Position numbers and translations under genes: made by a program
Part shown: piece by piece, positions 19,935-27,828 of the stretch
How positions within the stretch are numbered: the stretch's first letter is position 1
Layout: the number at the start of each line of letters is the position of its first letter
NCBI RefSeq assembly: GCF_020165855.1
Contig: NZ_JAIUFY010000008.1
Span: 327,764 to 391,763, forward strand
Length of the DNA: 64,000 bases
Origin: Celeribacter litoreus
GTDB taxonomy: Bacteria; Pseudomonadota; Alphaproteobacteria; Rhodobacterales; Rhodobacteraceae
Reading direction: 5' to 3'
The notes under the pieces: model-generated
What the model was told of the DNA's origin: nothing
The model's database searches: none
What the model saw: the letters and a program-made list of their open reading frames with translations, nothing else

Positions 19935-20068
19935 ATAAAGTCCGGCTAAGTCCGGCAGGGAGAAAACAAAACGCCCTGACAGGCAGCTCGATCACCGGAT
20001 CGGCGTTCTGTACAGGAGCACCTGATCAGATCATGATCTGCAAAAGCCTCGGGTCTCCGAGGCTTTTT
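19935..20068 (+). ncRNA. Candidate small RNA
   Basis: A TTGACC hexamer (19900-19905) with a weak -10 seventeen bases later could start transcription near 19935. The stretch then holds a nested hairpin (AACGCC ... CGATC-ACCG-GATCG-GCGTT), a perfect 14-base palindrome (20027-20040) and a strong terminator. No ORF with a ribosome site fits. It does not resemble 4.5S, 6S or tmRNA by eye. It may instead be an attenuated leader of the downstream gene, 182 bases away. Confidence 0.35.
20042..20068 (+). terminator. Strong rho-independent terminator in an intergenic region
   Basis: A perfect 11-bp stem AAAAGCCTCGG / CCGAGGCTTTT with loop GTCT and a T run. No annotated gene lies directly upstream on this strand, which is the main reason for proposing a small RNA. 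Confidence 0.88.
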
Positions 20069-20249
20069 GCATCTCGCCTCTTGGACGCAGGTCCAGAACG
20101 CATTCTTTAGGAGAGGTAAGCGCTTCTCCGCCGAAAGTGCCATATCCCGCTCAAGTCACATCCCATCACAAAAATATTGCTCTGTGCCCCCTGACAGATC
20201 ATCGTCTGCGTGATAGAGAACATCTCGGAATTGAACAAAAAATGGACCG

Positions 20250-20870
20250 ATGATGACTTCTGTCTCTCACAAGTTTTCGACCTTCGTCTCTGCCGCTTTG
20301 ATCGCTCTGGGCACCGCTGCGCCCGTCGTCGCACAGGACGAAGAGCTTTCGACCGGCGTTCCAGTTGAAGCCAACGAGAATGTGGGGCGCACTTACCTGC
20401 TTGAGACACAGGGCGACTGGGAAATCCACTGCATCAAAGCACCGGAAGGTCAGCCCGACCCCTGCAGCATGTACCAGCTCCTCAAAGACGCCAGTGGCGC
20501 AGAGATCGCTGAGGTAACTCTGTTCCATCTCGGTCAGGAAAATGCCGAAGCTGCGATGACGATCATCACGCCGCTTGAAACAAACCTGACGAAGATGTTG
20601 AGCTTCTATGTAGATGAGGAAAACGGTCGCCGTTATCCGTTCCAGTTCTGCACACAGGGCGGCTGTTTCGTGCGCGCGGCTCTTCCGGCAGAAGAGATTG
20701 ATCTGCTCAAGAAGGGCAACAATGGTCAGATTTCGATTTCTCAGGTATCCTCGCAAAACCCTGTGAACCTGACGATGTCGCTCACTGGTTTTACCGCTGG
20801 TTACACCCGGGTTACCGCGCTGAATGAAGCCGCGAAAAATGGTCAAGGCCCGGACACGGTCACTCAATAA
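20250..20870 (+). CDS. Invasion-associated locus B (IalB) family secreted protein
   Basis: 206 aa with a signal peptide (about residues 8-30, ending APVVAQD). The mature part fits the IalB/DUF1176-like periplasmic family: GDWEIHCIK, a paired-cysteine pattern (PCSMYQLL; FQFCTQGGCFVRA) and TMSLTGFTAGY. Roles in alphaproteobacteria are uncertain; Bartonella IalB is linked to erythrocyte entry, which is unlikely to apply here. A second ATG one codon downstream could be the true start. It has its own terminator. Confidence 0.8.
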   Translation: MMTSVSHKFSTFVSAALIALGTAAPVVAQDEELSTGVPVEANENVGRTYLLETQGDWEIHCIKAPEGQPDPCSMYQLLKDASGAEIAEVTLFHLGQENAEAAMTIITPLETNLTKMLSFYVDEENGRRYPFQFCTQGGCFVRAALPAEEIDLLKKGNNGQISISQVSSQNPVNLTMSLTGFTAGYTRVTALNEAAKNGQGPDTVTQ

Positions 20871-20897
20871 ATCGGACATCACGTCCGTGAAACAAAG

Positions 20898-20925
20898 AAC
20901 GCCACGCAACCCTGCGTGGCGTTTT
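20898..20925 (+). terminator. Terminator after the IalB-like gene
   Basis: AACGCCACGCA (20898-20908) pairs with TGCGTGGCGTT (20913-20923), loop ACCC, followed by Ts. It may also serve the converging minus-strand acyl-chain cluster. Confidence 0.9.
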
Positions 20926-20951
20926 TCGTTTCTCCGAAGAGGCAGGTCTGT

Positions 20952-22163
20952 TTAGGACGCTTTCTTGAGCGCCATCACCGCATTCAGACCGCCAAAAGCA
21001 AAGGCGTTCGACAAGACGATATCCACATTCGCGTCGCGCGCTTCATTCGGAACGACGTCAAGTGCACATTCCGGATCCGGCTCTTCGTAGTTGATCGTCG
21101 GTGCAATCACCCCGTCGCGGAGCGCCATGATACAGGCCAAGAGCTCGACCGCGCCGGTGCCGCCGATCAGGTGACCATGCATCGACTTGGTAGACGAGAT
21201 CATGATGTTATCCGCGTGCCGTCCGAGCGCATCCGCCACCGCCGCACATTCGGTTTTGTCATTGGCCGCCGTGCCCGTGCCGTGGGCGTTGATATAACCG
21301 ACCTGCTCCGGATTGACGCGCGCATCTGTGAGCGCGCCGGAAATGGCGCGTGCGGCGCCCTGTTTCGACGGCATCACGATGTCGGAGGCGTCAGATGTCA
21401 TCGCAAAACCAATGACCTCAGCCAGAATTTCCGCCCCACGGGCCTTGGCGTGGTCGTAATCTTCAAACACGAAGACCGCCGCTCCCTCGCCCTGCACCAT
21501 GCCGTTGCGGTTGAGGCTAAACGGGCGACAGGCGTCTTTTGACATGACGCGCAGCCCTTCCCAGGCTTTCACGCCACCGAAGCACAGCATCGACTCGGAG
21601 CCGCCCGTCACCATGGCCGTCGCCATGCCGGAGCGGATCATGTTGAACGCTTGACCCATCGCATGGTTGGAACTCGCACACGCGGTTGCAACGGTGAAGG
21701 ACGGGCCTTTCAGGTTGTATTCCATGCTGACGTGCGAACAGGCCGCGTTGTTCATCAGTTTGGGCACAACGAAGGGGTGAACGCGGTTTTTGCCTTCTTC
21801 GTAGACCACACGGTAGTTTTCGTCCTGTGTGGACAGACCACCGCCGGAGGTGCCGAGGATCACACCGGAGCGCAGCGCCAGTTCGCCTACGAACTCAAGA
21901 CCTGACTGAGAAATCGCCTGTTCCGCTGCAACGAGCGTGAATTGCGTAAACCGGTCATAAAGCGCCATCTGCTGGCGATTAAAGCGACCTTCCGCGTCCC
22001 ACTCATGAATTTGACCACCAATCTTGATCGAAAGCCGGTCGACATCGCGGAAATTCAGCTCGCCGATCCCGCACTTGCCTTCGGCCATAGCCGAAAGCGT
22101 CGACTTCACATCGAGACCGAGTGCATTGACGGTCCCGGCTCCGGTGATCACGACACGTTTCAT
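20952..22163 (-). CDS. Beta-ketoacyl-ACP synthase (FabF/KAS II-like)
   Basis: 403 aa thiolase-fold condensing enzyme. The nucleophile Cys162 is in VATACASSNHAMGQA, and the catalytic His residues are in INAHGTGTAANDKTE and KSMHGHLIGGTGAVE. It elongates acyl-ACP with malonyl-ACP. Its start overlaps the stop of a dedicated acyl-carrier protein gene (ATGA), and an lpxD lies upstream. That setting suggests a specialised acyl chain, perhaps for lipid A, rather than bulk fatty-acid synthesis; this is inference. Confidence 0.88.
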   Translation of the reverse strand: MKRVVITGAGTVNALGLDVKSTLSAMAEGKCGIGELNFRDVDRLSIKIGGQIHEWDAEGRFNRQQMALYDRFTQFTLVAAEQAISQSGLEFVGELALRSGVILGTSGGGLSTQDENYRVVYEEGKNRVHPFVVPKLMNNAACSHVSMEYNLKGPSFTVATACASSNHAMGQAFNMIRSGMATAMVTGGSESMLCFGGVKAWEGLRVMSKDACRPFSLNRNGMVQGEGAAVFVFEDYDHAKARGAEILAEVIGFAMTSDASDIVMPSKQGAARAISGALTDARVNPEQVGYINAHGTGTAANDKTECAAVADALGRHADNIMISSTKSMHGHLIGGTGAVELLACIMALRDGVIAPTINYEEPDPECALDVVPNEARDANVDIVLSNAFAFGGLNAVMALKKAS

Positions 22164-22426
22164 GATTTCTGGTCGGCAATCAGGTTTTCGACGGCTTTGA
22201 CGATCGCGGCGACAGAGGAAATATCGAAATCGGACTGTTCAGGTTCGTTCGCATTGAACGGGACCGAAATGTCAAAGGTCTCTTCAATGGCAAAAATGCT
22301 TTCCACGAGACCGAGGCTGTCGATGCCAAGATCGTCAAGCGACTGGTCCATCGACACGTCCGCCGGATCAAGCACCGCTTGTTCTGCGATGATCTCAATG
22401 ATTTGCGTCTTCACGTCTTGCGACAT
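22160..22426 (-). CDS. Acyl carrier protein (specialised paralogue)
   Basis: 88 aa, acidic. The phosphopantetheine attachment Ser37 is in DDLGIDSLGLVE. It differs from housekeeping AcpP by its longer, divergent C-terminal half (VPFNANEPEQ, then AVENLIADQKS). It overlaps the KAS gene by four bases and lies 100 bases after lpxD. The arrangement recalls the AcpXL systems of rhizobia that build special lipid A acyl chains, though sequence similarity to AcpXL was not tested. Confidence 0.88.
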   Translation of the reverse strand: MSQDVKTQIIEIIAEQAVLDPADVSMDQSLDDLGIDSLGLVESIFAIEETFDISVPFNANEPEQSDFDISSVAAIVKAVENLIADQKS

Positions 22427-22526
22427 GTAATCCCCTCCGGTTCAGGCTTGGGGCCTGATTTAGTCTGTATTTGCGGCCTAGGAAACAGGTTTTTGTAACG
22501 GCCGTATGTCAGTGACGTGACGGTCT

Positions 22527-23588
22527 TCATCCGTCGCCTTTAAGTTTTGCCATAAACCGCGGCAGGCGTCGAAGGGCTTTGTACATTTCGACGTGCGTTT
22601 GCATCGCAACTGCGGGATATCCCATCATTGCTTTGCCCTTCGCGACATTGGACAGAACACCCGTGCCCGCACCGATAATGGCGCCCGAGCCGATGGTGAG
22701 ATTGTCTGCGGCCCCGGCCTGTCCGCCCATAACACAATAGTCGCCGATGACGGTAGATCCCGCGACGCCAACCTGACCACATAGCAGACAATGACGCCCG
22801 ACGATCACGTTGTGTCCAATATGCACCTGATTATCGAGTTTTGTGCCATCCCCGATCCGTGTCGGGCGGATGGTGCCCTGATCAATCGTGACATTCGCGC
22901 CGAGTTCAACATCGTCGCCGATCACAACAGCCCCGATAGATGCGATACGCATCCACGCCTGCCCTTCGGCGGCTACATCGGCCCCGAGGCTCTCGCGCGC
23001 TTCTTCGACATGGCTTTTCTCTGCAGTGACAAAGGAGAAGCCGTCGGAGCCAACGACACCGCCAGGCTGGGCAATCAGTCGATTCCCGATCACGACGCGC
23101 GCACCGATTTTAACGCCTGCATGAATGAGCGCGTCATCCCCGATCTGCGCCTGCGCACCGATAGAGACATGAGGCGCGATCTGGGCGTTTGCGCCGATCT
23201 TCACGTCCTTGCCAATCACAACGAACGGGCCGATTGCAGCCCCTGCCCCGATCTCTGCGCTCGGATCGACCACAGCGGCCGGATGGATGCCGGGTTCAAG
23301 TCCCAGGCCCGCCGCGAAGGCCGCCGTGACACCCGCCATCGCGAGACGCCCGCGCTTCACAAGAATTGCTGCCTCAAGCCCGAGGTCCGCCCAATCAGCC
23401 CCGTCCCAAAGCACAGCCACCTTCGCCTGACCTTTTGCAATATTCGGGGCAAAACGCGGGTCCATCGCGAGCGCTAGGTCTGTCTCGCCTGCATCCTGCG
23501 GTTCCGCAGCGCCCGCGACGACGAGCGTCCCGTCCCCTTCAAATGGCGCGTTCAAAGTTGCAGCAAGCTCAGCAATGGTGATCGACAT
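22527..23588 (-). CDS. lpxD: UDP-3-O-acylglucosamine N-acyltransferase
   Basis: 353 aa from the ATG at 23588, which has GGAG six bases upstream. The N-terminal uridine-binding domain (residues 1-95) is followed by a left-handed beta helix of hexapeptide repeats ([LIV]-G-x4), for example IGAGAAIGPFVVIGKDVKIG. The catalytic-histidine region is QVHIGHNVIVG. LpxD adds the N-linked 3-hydroxyacyl chain in lipid A synthesis. Linkage to an ACP and a KAS rather than to lpxA/fabZ is notable. Confidence 0.93.
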   Translation of the reverse strand: MSITIAELAATLNAPFEGDGTLVVAGAAEPQDAGETDLALAMDPRFAPNIAKGQAKVAVLWDGADWADLGLEAAILVKRGRLAMAGVTAAFAAGLGLEPGIHPAAVVDPSAEIGAGAAIGPFVVIGKDVKIGANAQIAPHVSIGAQAQIGDDALIHAGVKIGARVVIGNRLIAQPGGVVGSDGFSFVTAEKSHVEEARESLGADVAAEGQAWMRIASIGAVVIGDDVELGANVTIDQGTIRPTRIGDGTKLDNQVHIGHNVIVGRHCLLCGQVGVAGSTVIGDYCVMGGQAGAADNLTIGSGAIIGAGTGVLSNVAKGKAMMGYPAVAMQTHVEMYKALRRLPRFMAKLKGDG

Positions 23589-23647
23589 CGGTGTCTCCAA
23601 ATTCGTTGCCTAGAGACATAAGCACTTTGTTCCCCTTTGAAAAGGAA

Positions 23648-23676
23648 AGGGCGCCCACTCGGGACGCCCTCCTCTA
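23648..23676 (-). terminator. Terminator after the L,D-transpeptidase gene
   Basis: AGGGCG / CGCCCT stem (23648-23653 with 23665-23670). On the minus strand it is followed by a T-rich run. It separates the transpeptidase gene from lpxD. Confidence 0.6.
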
Positions 23677-23698
23677 TTTCTCATGTGCTGGGTCTGTG

Positions 23699-25360
23699 TC
23701 AGCCGCCGACAGTGCCGACTTGCACGCCCTGTTGCTGAAGCGCGGACCAGATTTTCGCATCGCGCCCGTAAACGTCGCGACGATACTCCATCCCGCCTTT
23801 CGGCAGCGTCACTGCGGTGCGGTAGACAAGGTGCACCGGCACCTGCTTTTCAAGGGGCACAACAGTCTCAACACGCGTCTTAAGCTTGGACTGGAAGAGG
23901 CCGACAGGATCATTGGTTTGCTTGGCAAGAAGCGCATATGCGAAATCAAACGGGTCCTGCAGGCGGATACACCCGTGGCTATAGGCGCGCACCTCGCGAC
24001 CGAACAGGGATTTGGCCGGCGTATCATGCAGATAGATGTTGTACTTGTTCGGGAACATGAATTTCACGAGCCCGAGCGCGTTGCTGTTCGACGGCGGCTG
24101 CTTGAGATTGAACGGGAAGGACGACGCAGAATAGGTCGTGAAATCAATGTTTTCACGGCTCACGGTCCGACCGCGCGCGTCCACGAGACGAAGATGCCCC
24201 GCCGCACTCGGGTTCTTCTGCATCATCGGCAGGTATTCTTTCACAGCGATCGACCGCGGCACGTTCCACGTCGGGTTGATCACCATGTGCTCCATAACAT
24301 CGGAAAACTCCGGGCTCCGGCGGTCATGCGCATTCATGCCGACAACAGAGCGGGTTTCAAACGTCACACGTCCGTTGTCGATAATCTTTGCAGAGAAGTC
24401 GGTCAGGTTGACCCAGATATGACGGTCCCCACGCGGCATGTTGATCCAACGCTCACGCTCCAGCGCCACAAGGATGGAAGCCATGCGGTCTTCAGGGCTG
24501 ACGTTCAGCTCGGAAATCGTGGACTGCCCAGCGACACCATCAGAGGTCAAACCATGCTGCATCTGAAAGAGTTGCACGGCTTTTTGCATGTTTGCATCAT
24601 AAGTCGAGGTCGCCGACCGTGACAAATACCCCATCGCAATGAGACGGTTGCGCAGCGCAATCACGCCATTGCCGCTCTGACCCGGCTCATATTTACCAGT
24701 GGGCACAGTCGCGCCCCAACCGCCCTTTGCGATCACTTTCTCAAGCTTCACTTTCTCCTTCAGGAGACGGGCATATTCCGGAGACGTCGGCTCCAGACTG
24801 CGCAAATAGGACTGCGGCGAAGATTTCGTGAAATTGGTCAGCGTCTGGAGGCTATCCCGATACGGCACCTGACGCACGAGACCGCTATCGATCTTTGACG
24901 GGATCAGCTGACCAGTCTGAACATCGCGCGCATAATCGAGAAAGAGCGAGGCCATCGCCACTTCGGCACGGCCAAGATCTCGATCCGACTTGATCGCACG
25001 CAGGTTCGCCTCGAGCAGAGAGGTATCATAAGGCGCAAGCCCCTTTTCCGGCGCATCGAGAACCGCACGCAACAAAGCCTGTCGACGGGCTTTTGCACGG
25101 GCACTGTTGTCCGCGAAGATCGGCTGATAGCCGTTCGCGCGGTAAAACTCGGAAAGAACTTTCGAAGAGGATGCGGCCTCTGCAATCGACTGCATCAAGG
25201 CACTGACCTGCTGCGCCGCAACAGGCTTTGGTGCAAGCGTCAGTGCACTTGTCCCGAGGGCAGCGCCGAGCATGAGCGCCTTTACCGACAAACGCGTGCC
25301 GCCCGCCAAAGATGACGGAGACAACAAAGCCAGAAACCGCGAAACCGGGGTGGAAATCAT
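23699..25360 (-). CDS. Murein L,D-transpeptidase (YcbB/LdtD-like) with peptidoglycan-binding domain
   Basis: 553 aa with an N-terminal signal segment (about 25-50, ending VAAQQ). The middle has a helical scaffold and a peptidoglycan-binding domain (AVQLFQMQHGLTSDGVAGQST). The C-terminal YkuD domain has the catalytic SHGC at Cys464 in YSHGCIRLQDP. Large enzymes of this class form 3-3 peptide crosslinks in peptidoglycan. The gene is divergent from a DUF882 gene, mirroring the E. coli ycbB-ycbK neighbourhood except for orientation. Confidence 0.9.
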   Translation of the reverse strand: MISTPVSRFLALLSPSSLAGGTRLSVKALMLGAALGTSALTLAPKPVAAQQVSALMQSIAEAASSSKVLSEFYRANGYQPIFADNSARAKARRQALLRAVLDAPEKGLAPYDTSLLEANLRAIKSDRDLGRAEVAMASLFLDYARDVQTGQLIPSKIDSGLVRQVPYRDSLQTLTNFTKSSPQSYLRSLEPTSPEYARLLKEKVKLEKVIAKGGWGATVPTGKYEPGQSGNGVIALRNRLIAMGYLSRSATSTYDANMQKAVQLFQMQHGLTSDGVAGQSTISELNVSPEDRMASILVALERERWINMPRGDRHIWVNLTDFSAKIIDNGRVTFETRSVVGMNAHDRRSPEFSDVMEHMVINPTWNVPRSIAVKEYLPMMQKNPSAAGHLRLVDARGRTVSRENIDFTTYSASSFPFNLKQPPSNSNALGLVKFMFPNKYNIYLHDTPAKSLFGREVRAYSHGCIRLQDPFDFAYALLAKQTNDPVGLFQSKLKTRVETVVPLEKQVPVHLVYRTAVTLPKGGMEYRRDVYGRDAKIWSALQQQGVQVGTVGG

Positions 25361-26084
25361 GACAATCCTCGAAAGTGCGTGAACGTATCAGACGAGAGTA
25401 GGTCGTTTCGCGAATTTTGTCAGGGGGAAGAAATCCACATGTGTGACATGTGTTGCGAAGACAACATCACCGCAAAAGTCGACTGACTCGAATTTTTCCC
25501 CCTTACCTGCAAAACCATCCACAGCCCCCGTGATGGCGCAAACGGCAAGAGATGCGCGAAATGTTGCACAGGAATTGGCCGCAACATTCTTGAGCGTCAA
25601 ATTCGCGCCATGGTAGAAAAATGCCCAATTCTAGGGATTTGGTAGGGTTAACCTGACCAGATTGCGCAAAAAACTGCCGATTTTCTCATCAGTAGCCTTC
25701 TGCGACCAACAGGGCTCTTGGACGTAGAATCAACATATGTCATAAAACAGGCATCGCATCTGAGGGGATGCGACAGGGAATGGTTCGCAAGCACATGAAC
25801 TAGGTTCCATACGGTTTTTCGGTTGGCGTTCAGTCAGAACACTCCGAAAAAACGCCAAATTTGGGTTCAAGCATCACACAGATGTGATGTTTCGGGGACA
25901 AAGAAACGGCGACTGACCGGGGCCTGGGTTCGGAACAGTAAGACGGCATCAAGGAATGCGCCACGTCACGACCTGATTTCGATCATGGAGCGGGCGACAA
26001 GACAGGTTAAGAATGCCGCAGGAAGCGGCGCAAAACAAAGCCGCACGAGGCGGGAACAGGTAAGCGACGGGACGCTTTGAGAAA
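25361..26084. other. 724-bp divergent intergenic region with several inverted repeats
   Basis: No supportable gene. The region is AT-richer and holds three short inverted repeats: TCGCATC/GATGCGA (25754-25773), TTGGCGTT/AACGCCAA (25823-25858) and CATCACA/TGTGATG (25872-25889). All lie on the DUF882 side. They may be regulatory sites or leader hairpins. Confidence 0.55.
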
Positions 26085-26654
26085 ATGACCAAAGACGCAT
26101 TGAGCGCCATCACGCGCCGTGGACTACTCCGCGGTTTTGCAGCCACAGCGATCAGCGCAGCACCAGTCTATGCAAACGCCGCAGGGTTCCTGCGTGGTTC
26201 CGGCGACGTTCGCCGCATTCGCATGTATTCGGGACGCACGGGTGAGAGCCTTGACACCATCTATTGGGTCGAAGGCAAATACATCCCCGAAGCCCTGAAA
26301 GAAGTCACTTACTTCATGCGCGACTGGCGCAATTCCAAGATGAAATCGATCGACGCACGTACCGTCGATATCATGGCCGCTTCGCACCGCCTGATGGATG
26401 TGGATGAGCCCTATATGCTTCTCTCCGGCTACCGCTCTCCGGAAACCAATGCGATGCTGCGCTCCCGGTCTTCGGGTGTCGCGAAGAACTCTCTCCACAT
26501 GCAGGGCCAGGCCGCAGACCTGCGCCTTAAATCCCGTTCTGTGAGCCAGATGGCACAAGCCGCACAATCCTGTTCCGCAGGTGGCGTCGGACGCTACTTC
26601 GGCTCCAACTTTGTGCACATGGATTGCGGCCCGGTTCGCACTTGGCGCGGATAA
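26085..26654 (+). CDS. DUF882 (YcbK-like) Tat-exported protein, peptidase M15 fold
   Basis: 189 aa. A twin-arginine signal (TRRGLLRGFAATAIS, about residues 10-24) suggests folded export to the periplasm. The conserved core has SGYRSPETN, SLHMQGQAADLR and FVHMDCGPVR, giving the H-x(6)-D ... H zinc pattern of D-Ala-D-Ala carboxypeptidase-like M15 proteins. YcbK homologues are murein endopeptidases or of unknown role. Location beside an L,D-transpeptidase supports a cell-wall role. Confidence 0.88.
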   Translation: MTKDALSAITRRGLLRGFAATAISAAPVYANAAGFLRGSGDVRRIRMYSGRTGESLDTIYWVEGKYIPEALKEVTYFMRDWRNSKMKSIDARTVDIMAASHRLMDVDEPYMLLSGYRSPETNAMLRSRSSGVAKNSLHMQGQAADLRLKSRSVSQMAQAAQSCSAGGVGRYFGSNFVHMDCGPVRTWRG

Positions 26655-26690
26655 TCGGCGCCTCCCCAGATTTAGACAAAGAGCAGTCGC

Positions 26691-26717
26691 AAAAGCCGCC
26701 CAACGAGGCGGTTTTTG
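26691..26717 (+). terminator. Terminator after the DUF882 gene
   Basis: AAAAGCCGCC / GGCGGTTTTT stem with one G-U pair, loop CAACGA (26701-26706), then T-rich. Confidence 0.8.
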
Positions 26718-26827
26718 TTTGTCTGTCGCGCGTTTGGCGTTGACCTGCGTTCCCGGGCTTTACCGTCGCGTGGACTGGGTGTTAGCACTTGAAACAACAC
26801 CCGCATCTCATTTCAGAGGACCCGCAT

Positions 26828-27175
26828 ATGAAACGTGCTATCGCACTTGGCTGTCTCGCCCTCACTTTGGCCGCTTGCAGCGAGCCGATTACACCCGCCG
26901 GAGAAGTTGTGATCACTGAAGGCGATATCATCAACGGCCAACGCTTTCGAATGATCAAGCCTCTGACGCTTATCGTTTCGGGTCCGCAAGGGGGAATGAC
27001 GCCGCCGACCGAAGAACAGGCAAAAGATCGGCTGCGCCAAGAGGCAAAGTTCTACGATGCAGGTGCGGTGACGCGCGTGATGATCAGCGTCCCCTATCTC
27101 TGTGCAGAGGCCACCTATTGCCGCCGCGCGGAAGGGCTATCCGTCGACTTTCCGGACGGGCCTGTTGGACAGTGA
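26828..27175 (+). CDS. Small lipoprotein of unknown function
   Basis: 115 aa from the ATG at 26828, preceded by AGAGGA seven bases away. A lipoprotein signal with lipobox LAAC (cleavage before the Cys at about residue 18) is clear. The mature part has no recognised domain; it includes a Cys pair (LCAEATYCRR) that could form a disulfide. Anchored to the inner or outer membrane. It is a single gene with its own terminator. Confidence 0.75.
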   Translation: MKRAIALGCLALTLAACSEPITPAGEVVITEGDIINGQRFRMIKPLTLIVSGPQGGMTPPTEEQAKDRLRQEAKFYDAGAVTRVMISVPYLCAEATYCRRAEGLSVDFPDGPVGQ

Positions 27176-27200
27176 AGATCCAATACATTCGAAAAAAAAG

Positions 27201-27230
27201 AACGCGCAGACGAACCTCTGCGCGTTTTTC
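27201..27230. terminator. Bidirectional terminator
   Basis: AACGCGCAGA (27201-27210) pairs with TCTGCGCGTT (27217-27226). It has T after it on the plus strand and a run of T on the minus strand (eight A at 27192-27199). It serves the lipoprotein gene and the end of the GTPase operon. Confidence 0.88.
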
Positions 27231-27250
27231 TGTTTGAATGTCAGACAGAT

Positions 27251-27805
27251 TTAGCCGAGCAGGCTCGGGATCCCGTAGCGCTCTTCCATAAAGGACCGGC
27301 GACGTGGCGCACCCCATTTGAGAGTGCGCAGGAACTCCATCTGCTCTTCACTCTCGATCCAGACCGGATTGCGGCGCTTTGTCAGACTGATGGCGTCCTC
27401 GTTCGAGGCCCCTTTGTAAATGAGCATGCAGGCCAAAAGCGTCCCTGTCCGCCCCTTCCCTGCCCGACAATGGAACGCAGTCGGCATCCCCTCTTTCAAC
27501 AGCCCGTCCACCTGTTCGCACAGCGCGCGCGCTTCATCTGCGCTCGGGGCACATTGGTCAGGGATCGGGAGATAGATGCTCTTGAGGCCATGCCCTTCGA
27601 TGGCTTCGGTTAGCGGCTCTTTTTCTTCGGTGAGGGTCACGAGAACCTTGATTCCAACGCGGGACAACGCCTCAAGATCCAAAGCTGGATCCTGAAGCAA
27701 ACCAGGTTGCGGACAACCGGCGAGCAGACCTTGCTCCAGCCACTCAAAATCGCGCGGGCCATAATAAGAGGACAGGAAGGACGGACGTGCATAGTTTCGA
27801 AACAC
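27251..27805 (-). CDS. Dual-specificity / tyrosine protein phosphatase
   Basis: 184 aa from a GTG at 27803-27805, which has GAGGA seven bases upstream; a longer reading to 27868 overlaps the preceding gene by 40 bases. The active-site loop HCRAGKGRTG (Cys113, Arg119) fits HCx5R, with the general-acid region in LPIPDQCAPS. Last gene of the seven-gene GTPase operon. Its likely job is removing phosphate from a protein or lipid of that system; the substrate is unknown. Confidence 0.85.
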   Translation of the reverse strand: MFRNYARPSFLSSYYGPRDFEWLEQGLLAGCPQPGLLQDPALDLEALSRVGIKVLVTLTEEKEPLTEAIEGHGLKSIYLPIPDQCAPSADEARALCEQVDGLLKEGMPTAFHCRAGKGRTGTLLACMLIYKGASNEDAISLTKRRNPVWIESEEQMEFLRTLKWGAPRRRSFMEERYGIPSLLG

Positions 27806-27828
27806 GGAAAAATCCTCAAAAAATCTTT

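Larger units (their letters stand above)
19621..20249. other. 629-bp intergenic region
   Basis: No convincing protein gene. The left part (19621-19900) is AT-richer and carries the promoter area of the HerA-like gene. The middle holds a candidate small RNA with terminator (19935-20068). The right part is the leader of the IalB-like gene. Confidence 0.6.

Noticed and set aside
20042..20110. Leader peptide starting at the ATG at 20033
   Set aside because: The nearest Shine-Dalgarno-like AGGAG is too far upstream, and the frame crosses the terminator.
25823..26080. 85-codon plus-strand frame before the DUF882 gene
   Set aside because: Arg/Ser-rich, overlaps inverted repeats, and has no ribosome site.
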